Below the pieces are notes generated by a model that saw only the letters and a list, made by a program, of their open reading frames with translations, was not told where the DNA came from and ran no database searches. The position numbers were made by a program, and so were the translations under genes. A DNA stretch of 64,000 nt from Melampsora larici-populina 98AG31. Taxonomy: Eukaryota > Basidiomycota > Pucciniomycetes > Pucciniales > Melampsoraceae. Below, one piece after another: positions 1-10,979 of this stretch. The stretch's first letter is position 1, and each line of letters starts with the position of its first letter. The stretch lies in NCBI RefSeq assembly GCF_000204055.1, contig NW_006768779.1, positions 899,283-963,282 of the forward strand. Reading direction: 5' to 3'.

Positions 1-885
1 CGAGTTGAATCAGCGGGGTCAAATATCGAAGGATACTGGCCATTGACTTTTTTATTCATTTCATGTTTGTTCAGGAGCAAATACGCCCAGGCCGTCTGAG
101 GATCGTCTTGTGAGTTCCTTGAAACACTCGAATGGTTTGACTTTCAAGATGAAAGTGGGGTGAGTAAGTTTAAAGAAAAAAATTAACTGATTCTAAACTT
201 ACCTCTTGGTCACTTTCCTCATCATTGCCTTCATCATCCCCCTTTGCCCTCTTCCTAGACTCGTTTCGCAATTGCTTCTGTTCAGCCTGTGCAGTAATCT
301 CATCAGTGCGGGCAGCCTAAGTGTTTTAAAAATGGGTCAGTGTGAATCAGGCCATCTGAGAAAAGCGAGATACAAATTAATCACCTTCTCAGCTTGCGCC
401 TTCACCTTGATCGGGCTTGGAACTACAAACGAGAGACCAACCTCGGCTTTGGATTTCCAAGCCTCTTGAACCCAGTCCATAATGTTTCCATCATTTAACA
501 CCTCTCGACATTCCTTTCTCTTGGGGAAGGATGAGCTTTTAGTAATATACGCAGTCCAAACACCCAAAGTTTTCTTATTAAATACCTCCTGTTTCAATAC
601 TGTTGTGATTGATCGCTTCGAGGCGTCGCTTGTTGCCCATTTTACACATTCATTCTTGAGGGCATCCAAGTCAAAGTCATTTGAATTCCATTTGATCTTG
701 GAACGGGAGCACTTGATTCGCAAAAAACCTGATCTTTCTTTCTTGTCATGAACATATATTTCACAATCAAAAACCACTGCAAAGCTGGGATCATGGTTAT
801 CTGAGTTTTGTGTTGGTTTGGTTGATGATGATTTGGGTTTCGTGATCTTGGAGTTCTTCTTTTGAGAATAATCAAAATAAGCCAT
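1..885 (-). CDS. Unknown protein, 5' part only (runs off left edge)
   Basis: Three exons are readable on the minus strand: 885-385, 316-203 and 140 to the window edge, joined by GT-AG introns that keep frame. I start at 885 (MAYFDYSQKK); an upstream in-frame ATG at 933 would add 16 residues. The first exon (167 codons) has a Lys/Ser-rich start, then a compact globular stretch with conserved-looking Trp and Cys residues (FDCEIYVHDKK, LRIKCSRSKIKW, ECVKWATSD). The second exon is a charged, probably coiled or disordered linker (EQKQLRNESRKRAKGDDEG), and the third begins SNHSSVSRNSQDD. No signal peptide or membrane segment is seen. I do not recognise the family or any catalytic motif. Transposon origin cannot be excluded, but intact frames and clean introns argue for a functional gene. 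Confidence 0.6.
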
Positions 886-1301
886 ATTGATCAACAGAGA
901 TGAAGAAAGATGAAGAACAGGAATCATGGACATACCGGATGAGTGACAAGTTGGGTATTTTCGGAATCAGATGGGTCAGGAGACAATAAAATTGGATCCT
1001 GTCTCGTGTTCAAAAAGATTGGGTTCACATGATCTAAGTGCTTCATGTTTGTTGATCAGATGTGACAATCGTGGAAATGTGAGATGCAGGATCTGCTGTC
1101 ACTGGCGGTGTTGGCAACAGTATTTAGATGATCATACACTGCTCCCAATGATCAGAGTGGGTTGACTGCGCTAGCTGAGCGCTGCACCAGCTGTACGCAG
1201 CACTACTAGCTGCGCAGCAGCTGCGGCCAAATTCCTGTGAAGCAAACGTGCCACAGGTGACAACATTTCTAGCAAATGTAATATCTGGTGGAGTTTGGAC
1301 C

Positions 1302-1360
1302 CAGATACTATCTGGCGCTATGTAACACTTTTGGTGTGAAATTTCGCCAGATAGTATCTG
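1302..1360. repeat. Perfect 16-bp inverted repeat (stem-loop)
   Basis: CAGATACTATCTGGCG at 1302-1317 is repeated as its exact reverse complement at 1345-1360, with a 27-base loop. It lies in a gene-free stretch (886-1595) that also has a GC-rich tract of GCTGC/GCAGC words near 1170-1240. It is probably part of a non-autonomous transposon or its scar; no target-site duplication was found. Confidence 0.6.
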
Positions 1361-1595
1361 CTCGCGGTGTCCGAACGGGCCCTTAGATTTCTGAGTCATT
1401 AAATCAAGCGGTGAATTTGACTCCGAGTCCGGTGCATTGGGACGAGTCGAGACTTTGATCCGTTCTGAGACGAGTCACATTATCAGGTCCGGACCTTGGG
1501 TCTTGGGCGCTAGCCAGATCCCAGCCTCCTGGAACCTGGTGCTTCGACTGAAAGAGAAAGAAAAGAACCTTTGCAACACAAGACTGCGATCACTG

Positions 1596-2448
1596 ATGGG
1601 CTTCGAATGTCATTTACTACCACTTCGATCAGGACTAATACTTTCTAATCCATCCTCAAGATATCCAACTTCACCTCAACATATTCAATCTTTTCATACG
1701 ATCTCATCAAGATCAGATCAATCATCTTCATCCAAACGATTTCTCAGAAGAGCACAAACCGATACATATGGAAAAACGAAATGTTCAAATAGAGGAGAAA
1801 AAGTATATGTTGCTAGATCGGCACATAAATTAAATTCATTAGATCAAACATTAAAACTTTTTTCAAAACATTATCATGGGACAATGAATGTATTAGATCT
1901 GGGTGCTTCACCTGGTGGTTGGACAGAAGTCGTTTTAGCAAAAATTAGCAGAAATTCGAATTCATCATCATCATCATCAACATAAGTTAATTGCTTGTGA
2001 TTTATTACCACTTTCGAGATCGATTTATGTTGATGTACCATCGAATACTAAACTAAGTTTTATTCAAGGTGATTTTTTAAACCAAGAAATCCAGTACAAA
2101 ATCATCGAAGCACTTCAATCTAACCTCCAACCCAAACCCAATCCATCGATTCCTACAATAATCTTATCTGATTTACTTGGTTCAATGAGTGGGATACCCA
2201 TCAAAGATGCACAAAACTCACTTGATCTTTGTTTATCAGTTTCACAACTTGCTCAAACCGTTTTACAAGAAACTCAAATTGAAGGACACGAAGATGATAC
2301 GTTGGTTATTAAACATATTCAATCGGGTTTAACAGACGAATTGAGAAATCATTTGAAATCGAATTGGAAATCGGTGAGATGGATTAAACCTTTGGCTAGT
2401 AGATCTGAAAGTAGAGAAGGTTATTTTATTGCTCGTCAAAGGAAATGA
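1596..2448 (+). CDS. MRM2: Mitochondrial rRNA (uridine-2'-O)-methyltransferase, MRM2/FtsJ family, frame interrupted
   Basis: FtsJ/RrmJ-type SAM-dependent methyltransferase, which in mitochondria 2'-O-methylates a uridine of the large-subunit rRNA. The N-terminus from ATG 1596 is Arg/Ser-rich and fits a mitochondrial presequence. The SAM site is VLDLGASPGGWTE (about 1887-1925). The K-D-K-E tetrad of the family is visible: Lys in RSAHKL, Asp in LSDLLGSMSG, Lys in LVIKHIQ, Glu in SESREGY. The frame breaks between about 1936 and 1985: the first reading frame ends in a Ser run encoded by a TCA repeat and hits TAA at 1983, while the rest (HKLIACDLLPLS onward) continues one base over. The open overlap is under 50 bp, too short for a normal intron. 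This is a one-base indel in the microsatellite, a sequencing error, or a recent pseudogene. Everything downstream is intact to TGA at 2446. Confidence 0.8.
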
Positions 2449-3078
2449 TCATTTGGAGTTCGATTTTTATTTTTGTTTTGTTGCATATTTTTCAAAAGTG
2501 TACTTGTAGGATTCTTTTAATTTACTTTAAACATAATTAACTCGGTTTCCTTGAACTCGTTGGAAGTCTCTTGACTCGTTTGAACTGGCTTCAAATAATA
2601 TGGACGCGTCATATTAGGATGGTTTCAATGTTTATTTACCTATCATTGATGTTCTTTGGTTGATGAGTAGTATAACTTATCTACTTCTGAGCTTGATACA
2701 CTTTTAATGTGATTGTGTGAATATTTGTAGAGTAAAACAGTTTGGTGCATTTTTATCAGGGAAAGTCAACTTTTCTCAAACTCAGAAATGCGAGTCTGCG
2801 AAGTCTTGTTGTTTATATAGAACAGATTTTGGAATGGTTTTATACACGCGAGCTTCTTGATCCAAGATTCTGAGGATCCATTGGGTTATACTATGAATCC
2901 GAGTGTGTTTGACCCAAATTGTGAGAATGGAATATTTGAAGTTATTCAGTTCAAGTAACCCAATCTTGGTTTCTCCTGATCCACTTGAATTCAAGTTCGA
3001 TTAACCAACACTTCAACTTCTTATCAACCTCACCCTGGCTATACCTATCTCAACATATCTCGCTACATATTCTTCATC
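2449..3078. other. Intergenic, no gene seen
   Basis: AT-rich spacer between MRM2 and the SWIM-domain gene. It should hold the 3' end of the first and the promoter of the second. Short open frames here have no recognisable features. Confidence 0.5.
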
Positions 3079-3720
3079 ATGAATAATTTGAGAGAAGTCT
3101 TAGATATACAATTATCTAGTTTAGGATCTCTACCATTAACAGATGATCAGATTCGATCACTCAATTTGATTTGTGGTCCTGAACTTTTGATAGCCAGTAT
3201 GGAATTAATAGATAAAAGATCTGGTGAGTTTTTAAGGAATTGTCAAACAAGATGGTCTTTCTTTTCAAGTCATCAAGCTTCCGATGATTGATTGATGGAT
3301 TGATATGGTCTTGTAGTTTCGAGACTGAGATCACCTATGAGTGATACGCTTTATCAAGTAAACCGTTCATCTTTTAGAACTATCTTATCATCTTGGTCTT
3401 TAACCATTACCACTTCTTTTTGAAAAAAGGTTATAGGCAACACGAAATCATATTTAGTTTGTATCACTCAACGGTCCACTTGTCAATGTTCATCTTTCTT
3501 AAAACACGTTATTCTTTCATCTACTCAAATAACTGTCTTGAGTCATCACTTCTCTCAATCAATCTTCTTTTTCATTCCGTTTTGACTGACTTTGATATTT
3601 TTTTGGGGGGGTATGCAGTGTTCTCATTTGTTAGCTGTTAAGATTATTAGAGCTCTTCGGTTAGAGATTGAAGAAAGTGAAGTTTCGGTCGAACAATTAG
3701 TTCGTCATATTATTACTTAA
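3079..3720 (+). CDS. SWS1: SWIM-domain recombination protein, Sws1/ZSWIM7 (Shu2) family
   Basis: Four exons (3079-3223, 3317-3357, 3430-3507, 3619-3720) give 121 residues. The zinc-binding SWIM motif CxC...CxH is split across the last intron: CQC in exon 3 and CSH in exon 4, followed by the typical LLAVKIIRAL. The segment before it (LYQVIGNTKSYLVC) matches the beta-hairpin preceding the motif in ZSWIM7. Proteins of this family pair with Rad51 paralogues in the Shu complex to promote Rad51 filament assembly in homologous recombination; that role is inferred from the family. The short length agrees with a Sws1-type protein. The acceptor of exon 3 (after an A-run at 3423-3429) was chosen because the alternative AG at 3436 gives an immediate stop. 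Confidence 0.72.
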
Positions 3721-4061
3721 TTTTTGTTTTCAATGATTTCATGTACCTTTGCCGAGCTTTATTTTTCCAGTCAGAACTTTCAGAATTGGGCTTCTCCATC
3801 CTTGCCACGAAAAGTTGTTTTATTGATCGTATACTTATGTGTGCGGTGAGTACTGCAGTGTATCCAGTCTTAGATAATCACCAAAATGTAGTGAAAACTT
3901 CGTAAACAGAAACGTTGTCTTGTAATATGTATACGATGATTAAGTAAATTTACAACTAGCACCTCATGTATTGGCTAATGAGTTAGAACGAGACGAGCAG
4001 ATGAACAACTTAAATTTGCCATTCAACTTGACTTGATTCAGCTTGATCCATCCTAATCCTT

Positions 4062-5020
4062 TCAATTGAAAATAGTTAAAGCTCTCATAGTATTATCTAC
4101 CGATCTTCTAAACATTTCATTATCTACACCTTTACCAGATTGAGCACTATCGATTGATACCAATGGATTCCGAATCTAGACCAAACGAACAAATCATCAT
4201 CATCTTAAACTTAATTTAAACCAAGTCAAAAAAAATCGTATATCACGTGGAAAAAAACGTACTACAAAATCTGTCCAAGATGTTTTCCATATATTCTTTA
4301 AGACGGGTTGTAAACTTTCGGTCATGGGTGAACTTAGTAATACAAAGGTGATATTGGTAGGTGTGGTAAAAAGATGTAAAGAGTAAGTAGAAGTAGTATA
4401 ATAATGAACAGGTTCATCCCTAATATAAAAAAAACAAAATCACATAATCTTTAGTTTGATAATAATCACAATGATGAAAGGTTTTAGAAAGATAAGAAAG
4501 GTTTTTCTTCTTACCTGCCAGCTAATTTTCGAACCAAGTTACGTAAACTAAAGACAAGACCATAAACCAATTTAGCTTCTTCATCAAATAACAAACCAGG
4601 TAAAAGATTACTTGAAGATCCATTTTGAAGTTGATTTTGAGAATGAAGCAAATCAGATCTAATTCCATTTCCATCATTCAATCTAGTCGTATTCAATAAG
4701 TTTGGAACTTCTTCTCCACCAACAAGTGTACCGGTATTAGAATGAAAAGGAAGGATTCCTTGTGAACTAGCTTGACGTGATTGATCTGAATGAGGATTGA
4801 TGGATTGATAACCTGGTGAAAGACTGGGTGAAACACATGGTAAGACGTTGGGACTTGGTCTGGCTGGCTTGAGTGGTGATCTATGCCAGTCTTGATAATA
4901 AACTGTTTTTTGATAAGATAGAGTTGATTAGTTTGTTTGATTGATTGAGATTAGTTGATATGAAGGAAAGAACTAACCGATTGTACAATGTCGATCGAAG
5001 ATATAAAGTGAATAAATCAT
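4062..5020 (-). CDS. BET5: TRAPP complex subunit Bet5 (TRAPPC1 homologue)
   Basis: Four exons on the minus strand (5020-4978, 4902-4515, 4419-4263, 4175-4062) sum to 234 codons. The N-terminus MIYSLYIFDRHCTI then YYQDWHR is the longin-type start of Bet5/TRAPPC1. FDEEAKLVYGLVFSLRNLVR is the conserved helix, followed by HYYTTSTYSLHLFTTPTNI and VIRNPLVSIDS at the expected places. Bet5 is a core subunit of TRAPP, the exchange factor for Ypt1 in ER-Golgi traffic. Family members are about 145-160 residues; this one is 233 because exon 2 inserts roughly 85 low-complexity Ser/Asn/Gly/Pro residues between YYQDWHR and FDEEAK. It is divergently arranged with the Mcy1-like gene, with 244 bp between the two ATGs. 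Confidence 0.86.
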
Positions 5021-5264
5021 TTTGATCACTTGATCGATTAAGCTGTTCATCGAAAACTGACTTATAACTGAGAATAATGTATTTGTACAGACTGCATTTT
5101 GGAAAACATCACACTGTAAACCACAGTTTGAGTTTATCCGTTCCTTGTTCACTCTCTTTTTTTCAATTTCTACTTCACATACAAAATGTCATCTTAATAC
5201 TACTTTCCATATGGTTTTCAAACACTGATCAACATCAAAAAAGAAAGATACCAATCCTCATCAG

Positions 5265-7285
5265 ATGTCCAATTGGTTTCCTGATGGTAAAACAGCTAGC
5301 CCAGCTCTTTGGGTAGCTTTCGGAGCTTCATTAGCTTCGATGATCTCCTTTGGAATCCATTCTCAATGGTTCAAGTTCAACCCGAAACAAAGAAAGAAAG
5401 GAACCATCAAGACTTCAGATGATCTTACTCAACTTATTGGTGAGTTTTTTTGAGTGTTTGAGAAGATCTGGTTTGGATTATCAAGGCTTATACTTGCATG
5501 GATGAGATCTTTTGCAGGCCAAACTCCTTTGATCAGGATTAATTCTCTCAGTAAGATCACGGGGTGTGAGATCTTGGGTAAATGCGAGGTATATGAATCC
5601 ATCATTCTCGGTTATTAAAAGCTACGATAGACCGTCTTATACTTCTTTCAATTCGATGATTCGGTAGTTCTTGAACCCAGGTGGTTCGGTTAAAGATCGG
5701 ATAGCTCTAAGAAGTAAGTCAGTCAAATCTTCACCAAAAACTTATCTCAAATTCAAATACATATGTATTCCAACCGAAAAAAACAATTAACAAACTTGAT
5801 CTTGATATAATGTTTTTTTTTGAAAAAGTCATTCAAGAAGCAGAAAGAAAAGGGGAAATTTTCCCAAATTCGAAACCTAAATGGAAACTCTTTGAAGGTA
5901 CAAGTGGTAGTACTGGAATCTCAATTTCACTGGTAGCTAGAGCTTTAGGTTACGAAGCAGGTTCATCTCCAATTCTATCTTCCGCCTTTCTGATCAATAG
6001 AGTGATTAATATTAGATACTTAATTGAACTGCTTTGAGAAATAGAAATCGTTTTACCTGATGATACAGCACGAGAAAAGTCAGAATTAATAGAAAAAATG
6101 GGAGCTAAAGTGATCAAAGGTAAAACCCCATCATTTTCTAATCAATTACATAAAACTCTTTTCACTGATCCTTTTTTGGTTTTTTTTTCTTCTTTTGGGT
6201 TTCCTAGTTAGACCCGTTAGTATTGTTAACTCATCACATTATGTTAATATAGCCAAACAACGTGCATTAGATTATAAACCGATTTGGAATGGAGTAGGAG
6301 TAGAAAGAGGATTTTTTGTGAACCAATTTGATAATTTGATTAATTCTCAAACACATTATGAGTTAAGTTTCTTTTGTTTTTTATAATCATCAAATCAATC
6401 TATCCAAGTCCTCATTCTTTTTTCTTTTTTTCTTTTTTCTTTTTTTCTTTTTTTCTTTTTTTGTAATAGGAGTACAGGTTTAGAAATTTGGGAACAAACT
6501 GAAGGTCAACTTGATTATTTTGTATCAGGTTCAGGTACAGGTGGTACATTAACAGGTATAGGTAAACGATTAAAAGAAAATGATTCAAAGATTAAATTGA
6601 TCTTGGCTGATCCACCTGGTTCAGGTTTATTTCATAAAGTTTGGTGTTTCTTTTCTTTCTTACTTGATTTTTTTTTTGAAATATAAGTTGATTTCGATTT
6701 TCTTATGTTTCTTATGTTTCTTTTTGGTTTAGGTTAAAGATGGGGTTATGTATTGTGATACTGAAGCTGAAGGAAAACGTAGAAGACATCAAATGGATAC
6801 AGTTGAGTTTCAAGAAAAACCAACAAATTTTTACTTTTAGAAAATTGTTATTGAATGTGGGTTTCTTTTGGATAGATTGTTGAAGGGATCGGACTGAATC
6901 GGTCAACTAAAAACTTTGAAGAAGGACTAGATTTAATAGATGATGCAATCAGGTAAGTCAATCTGATCATAACCATCCATTTACTTTATAACGACTTAAA
7001 TCAGTGAAAATCAAATGTAGGGTAACAGATCAAGAAGCCATTAAGATGTCTAGATATTTGGTTAATCAAGAAGGACTCTTTCTAGGTTCTTCTTCAGCTG
7101 TGAATCTAGTAGGTTGTGTAAAACTCATTAAATCTTTAGAATTTGAAACCCCTTTGAGGATCGTTTGTATTCTGTGTGATTCGGGTCAAAGACATTTATC
7201 AAAGTTTTGGAATGATGAATATTTATTGGGGTTAGAATTCGATTTAGATGTTGATGAAGATTTTGATCCAATGGAATACTTTTGA
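5265..7285 (+). CDS. MCY1: Cysteine synthase-like PLP enzyme, Mcy1 type (mitochondrial outer membrane)
   Basis: Ten exons (5265-5439, 5518-5588, 5668-5713, 5829-5960, 6045-6119, 6208-6361, 6470-6638, 6733-6801, 6876-6952, 7021-7285) sum to exactly 411 codons. The Fold-II PLP core is clear: QTPLIRINSL, the PLP lysine in NPGGSVKDRIA, the substrate loop EGTSGSTGIS, phosphate-binding SGSGTGGTLTGIG, and LADPPGSGLF. A hydrophobic segment near residues 15-32 (LWVAFGASLASMISFGI) precedes the core. This is the layout of yeast Mcy1/YGR012W, a cysteine-synthase homologue anchored to the mitochondrial outer membrane whose physiological role is unclear, so catalysis of cysteine synthesis is an inference. 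The tail is acidic (DLDVDEDFDPMEYF). A long TTTTTTC tract precedes the acceptor of exon 7 (about 6419-6463). Confidence 0.85.
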
Positions 7286-8146
7286 TTTTTTTTTACTTTT
7301 TTGGGTTCTTTGTTTGGATTTATATTAACTAAAATTAGCATTGTTGGATGTGATAGATGGTTATTTTTTTGGATTTGTTTATAGATATATATAGTTTGGT
7401 ATTTGTTCATAGTTCAACTTCAATCAAAGTCTTTGTTTATTAGAATGCATTCATAACAATCCACTCCAAGCCAATTAATAGTAATATTTTATCAAGCTTA
7501 TGAATCATGACTAATTGTAATGAGGTGAGATACATATAAGGGATTTTGCCACTCTTCTCAAACATCAAGAGTTTCACTTCTTGCAAAATTTCGTTAATGC
7601 TCAAACATTGTGAATTTTCAGAAATGATCGATCCTATGGGTAATCTACATTATTTATATTGGTTCCTACAATTTCAAGCAATCTTACCTTATTACCTGAA
7701 CATATTTTTCAAGACCTCTATGTAAGTCATCAAGCCCAAAGATTTTCAAAAACTCCATCAGCAGCAAACTGTCACAATGAACAAACTGTCTGCTCTAGCC
7801 TCTACAAAGAATACAAGCAAGCATTGAACTACTTTCCAATTGATGTCAGTCTTGCAAGGAATCAAAATATAACATGCTGGATAGATAGACATACAAATAT
7901 TGCAAAGTTCCTATAAATATTGTATAATAGTGCAAGACCCAATCTAAGTTTAGAAGTCATGAAATATACACATCAGAGAAAAGAAACCCGTTGATAAGTT
8001 GCAGGTACGCCGTGTTTTATGCTATTGCTTAATGTAATTGCTGAACAGTTAGATTTCCAATGTGATAAAGTTCATATACCTATTGTATAATACAATACCC
8101 AATTCAAATGATGAAATAATAAAAAGTATATATATCAAAGAAATTA
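7286..8146. other. Intergenic region between convergent genes
   Basis: Spacer between the 3' ends of the Mcy1-like gene and GGT. An 85-codon frame at 7659-7916 has no recognisable domain and is not called. The right part holds the decayed copy of the GGT 3' end listed separately. Confidence 0.4.
7905..8040 (-). repeat. Decayed tandem copy of the GGT 3' end
   Basis: The block aligns along its length, with many substitutions and small gaps, to about 8068-8200, which contains the last GGT codons and 3' flank. Shared landmarks in order are TATTGTATAATA, ACCCAAT, ATGAAATA and GGTACGCC(G/A)TGTTT. On the minus strand it still reads roughly as KHGVPATY against KHGVPAAY in the gene, but has lost the stop. 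It is a local segmental duplication, not a second gene. Confidence 0.65.
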
Positions 8147-10337
8147 TCAATAAGCTGCTGGTACGCCATGTTTCCTGCTATCACTTGATGCAAATATGAG
8201 TCCATCAGATCTCCTCACTACACCCTGTACGGCGCTATGATAGAATCGCATGTAGATTAAATAATGTAGATTGAGTAGTCAGAATCTCCGGTCACAAGTC
8301 AAGCAGATAAATGATGGATTTAAGACTCACGCAAGACCACTATAGACGTCTACCATTGAGATCTTGTGGCCTCTGGCCTTTAAAGACTCTAAGAATTCGG
8401 GAGGATAACTCGTCTCGATCCTTGCCTAATCATCACAGATTTGTTCAACCATCAGCAAATCAAAGGTTTCCGATGCATAGTCTCACAACGTACTTGGTTT
8501 GGAAGCAGTTGATGATGTACTCGTGCATCTTCAATAGCATGTGATAAGTCATATCCCCAATCAAGCTTCAACAATGTACTTGCTACCGCACTAGGAATTC
8601 TACTTCCACCACTCGCCCCCAATACTGCCCAGACTTCTTCTTGGTCTTCAACAATGATAGGTGCCATCGAGCTAACGGGTCGTTTACCTTTTTGTGGATA
8701 ATTGAGTGGGGAAGAGAATAAATCAAATGAATTCGATTTCCCTTTCACACTAAAATCGTCGTTTTCATCATTCAAAATGATCCCTGTGATCGGATCCATC
8801 ACTCGACTTCCAAAGATCAGATTAACGGTCGAAGTCAGACTAACAGCTGAACCCCATTGGTCCAAAACACTAATATGAGTTGTACCATGACTTTCAACAG
8901 TGTCATAACGTGGATCGTAGTGTTTGTAATCATATGTCTTGTTATCAATTTTGGAACGAGTCTCATCGGCAAAAGTCTTGGGGATGAAAGATTTAATTCG
9001 ATCTTGTTGCGTTGTATTAAGGAAAGCTGGATCGCCTAATTCGGTACGACGAGCAAATGCGTATTTTAATGATTCTATAAATCGATGTTCTTCTAGTTCT
9101 GTTCTTGGGACTCGATTCAGTTGAAATCCTTCTAAGATGTTCAAAAGGTAAATCATCATTGGACCCGATGATGGATTCTCAGTAGTCCAGATTGTTCGAT
9201 TTAGGTAAGTGGTATTAAGGGCTGGTCTGACTATCGCTTGATAATTCGCAAAGTCTTCCATTTCAACTTGGCCTCCTTCTCGATTGATAACATCAACCAA
9301 TTGCTTAGCTATATCACCTTCATAGAAAGGTTTAATACCTTGATTTGCTATAATCTTGAGTGTATTGGAATAATTTTCTCGTTTGATTAGATCGCCAACA
9401 TGCGAAATGTCTCGTCCATTAGGGAAGAAGACGTCTCTCCACTCGGGTTTCGATTTAATCCATTGAGAGTGATCGTTACCACCATCATTATAAAGTTTTT
9501 GATTCAATGCATGACCCACTTGAAATTCTTTTGATAAATTGATTGAAGGTTCAAAGATCCTAGACCAACTTACACCACCACCATACTTACGAAAAGCTAA
9601 ATCAAACCCCGAAAGTTCACCTGGGATTCCAATGGCTAAACCACCGACTTGACTACTCTTTGGATCATTTAAAAACTTTTCTGAATAAAGATCTCCACCT
9701 GGAATCGATTCTCTAAAGTCTAGACTGATGGGTGTTTCTGATACACAATCTTGACGTGATCTACAAGGTGCTGGTTTGATCACCATAAAACCTCCACCAC
9801 CTATTCCTGTTGAAAAACAGTTGACTACGCCTACACAGAGTGCCGTAGCTATAGCTGCATCTGTGGCTGTACCGTTTTCTTTAAGAACTGTTGGGACCCG
9901 AAAGAATTTCATTAGATTTCCTTCTAATTGAACTAACAGCAAAGGGTTTGCGAGGGAGAAAATGTGCGAACCATCTAGACCGATCTGAGAGCATCTGGCT
10001 TCTTCACTTGCTACAGCACCATTCCAACCAGTGACTAAGTACGAAGGATTACGCTCGTGTTGTTTCTTAAAGGAAGAGTGTGTTTCTATGAATAGTTCAG
10101 ATAAGATAAGCAAAGGACAATCGTCAACGCTTGATCGATCTACGCCAGGTATGAAACATATCACTCACCTGGATTATAATGTTGAGATATGACGAATTGA
10201 TAAGCAATTGAAGTAGTGATGATGAAGATAATGAAGATGATGATGATCCAACGCTTTCGATTGAAGGATGATCGATTGATCGCCGATTTCTGATTTCCAA
10301 TCAACGCTTGGTATTCGTAATCATGATTTGGTCTCAT
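8147..10337 (-). CDS. GGT: Gamma-glutamyltransferase (type II membrane protein)
   Basis: Five exons (10337-10169, 10085-9972, 9887-8494, 8425-8331, 8234-8147) sum to 620 codons. A short cytosolic head is followed by one membrane segment (WIIIIFIIFIITTSIAY, about residues 30-46), then an extracytosolic or vacuolar-lumen domain. Family landmarks: GAVASEEARCS, ATDAAIATALCVGVVNC, GIGGGGFMV, and the autoprocessing and catalytic Thr in SHGTTHISV, which starts the small subunit. The C-terminus ASSDSRKHGVPAAY is typical. The enzyme removes the gamma-glutamyl group of glutathione and its conjugates. Length agrees with eukaryotic GGTs. The gene is convergent with the Mcy1-like gene, and its terminal exon region has been duplicated downstream. 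Confidence 0.93.
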
Positions 10338-10979
10338 TCTTTTGGAATGCTGAGCTTAACCTTGGTTTCTTTTATCAAAAAAGTATTGTTGGATAAGAGC
10401 AATGGCCTTGTTTACTTCGGCTGTGTCGTCGAAAATAAATGATCCTCCTGTTGTTTTTGATTATTTATTTCATATTCGCGGTTAATCGGTATTTTGCCCG
10501 TCTAGGTTATTTATCCCGATTGGGATTAGAAATGGAGCTCCTGCAGGCTCAAAGTTGCTCAAGCGTTGGCATCAGGGGCTGAAGGGGTAGAACGAGAATG
10601 CAGATTCCCGCTGAGACTTCTCGGCTGAAGCTGGCTTTAAGGCGAGCGATGCCATTCAACCCTCGGGCCGCGGATCATCAGCCCATTCCATGAACACTTT
10701 CGAAATAGCGGTAGATCCGGATGAGACTTCACTTCTCATTTAACTTCAACCATCACTTTACTATTTTGATTCATCAGTCTTTGGTTTTCATGAGTCTTTT
10801 GCATTATCCATCATCCATTCTGAATCACGCCATCCCAAGAATAATTGAATCATTTCACTTCAGGTTGTATTATGATACTCGTCGGTATCGGTCCGGATCT
10901 CACTCGGTACCAAGCCATGTATATTGTAACTTTTACAATACCAGCGTTGGGCATTTTTTGAAAACCGAAAGTTTTCGAT
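10338..10979. other. Divergent promoter region of GGT and MTO1
   Basis: The 642 bp between the ATGs of two divergent genes. It contains a more GC-rich patch (about 10540-10720) and a pyrimidine-rich stretch before the MTO1 start. An open frame at 10721-11026 overlaps the MTO1 start in another frame and shows no family features. Confidence 0.45.
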
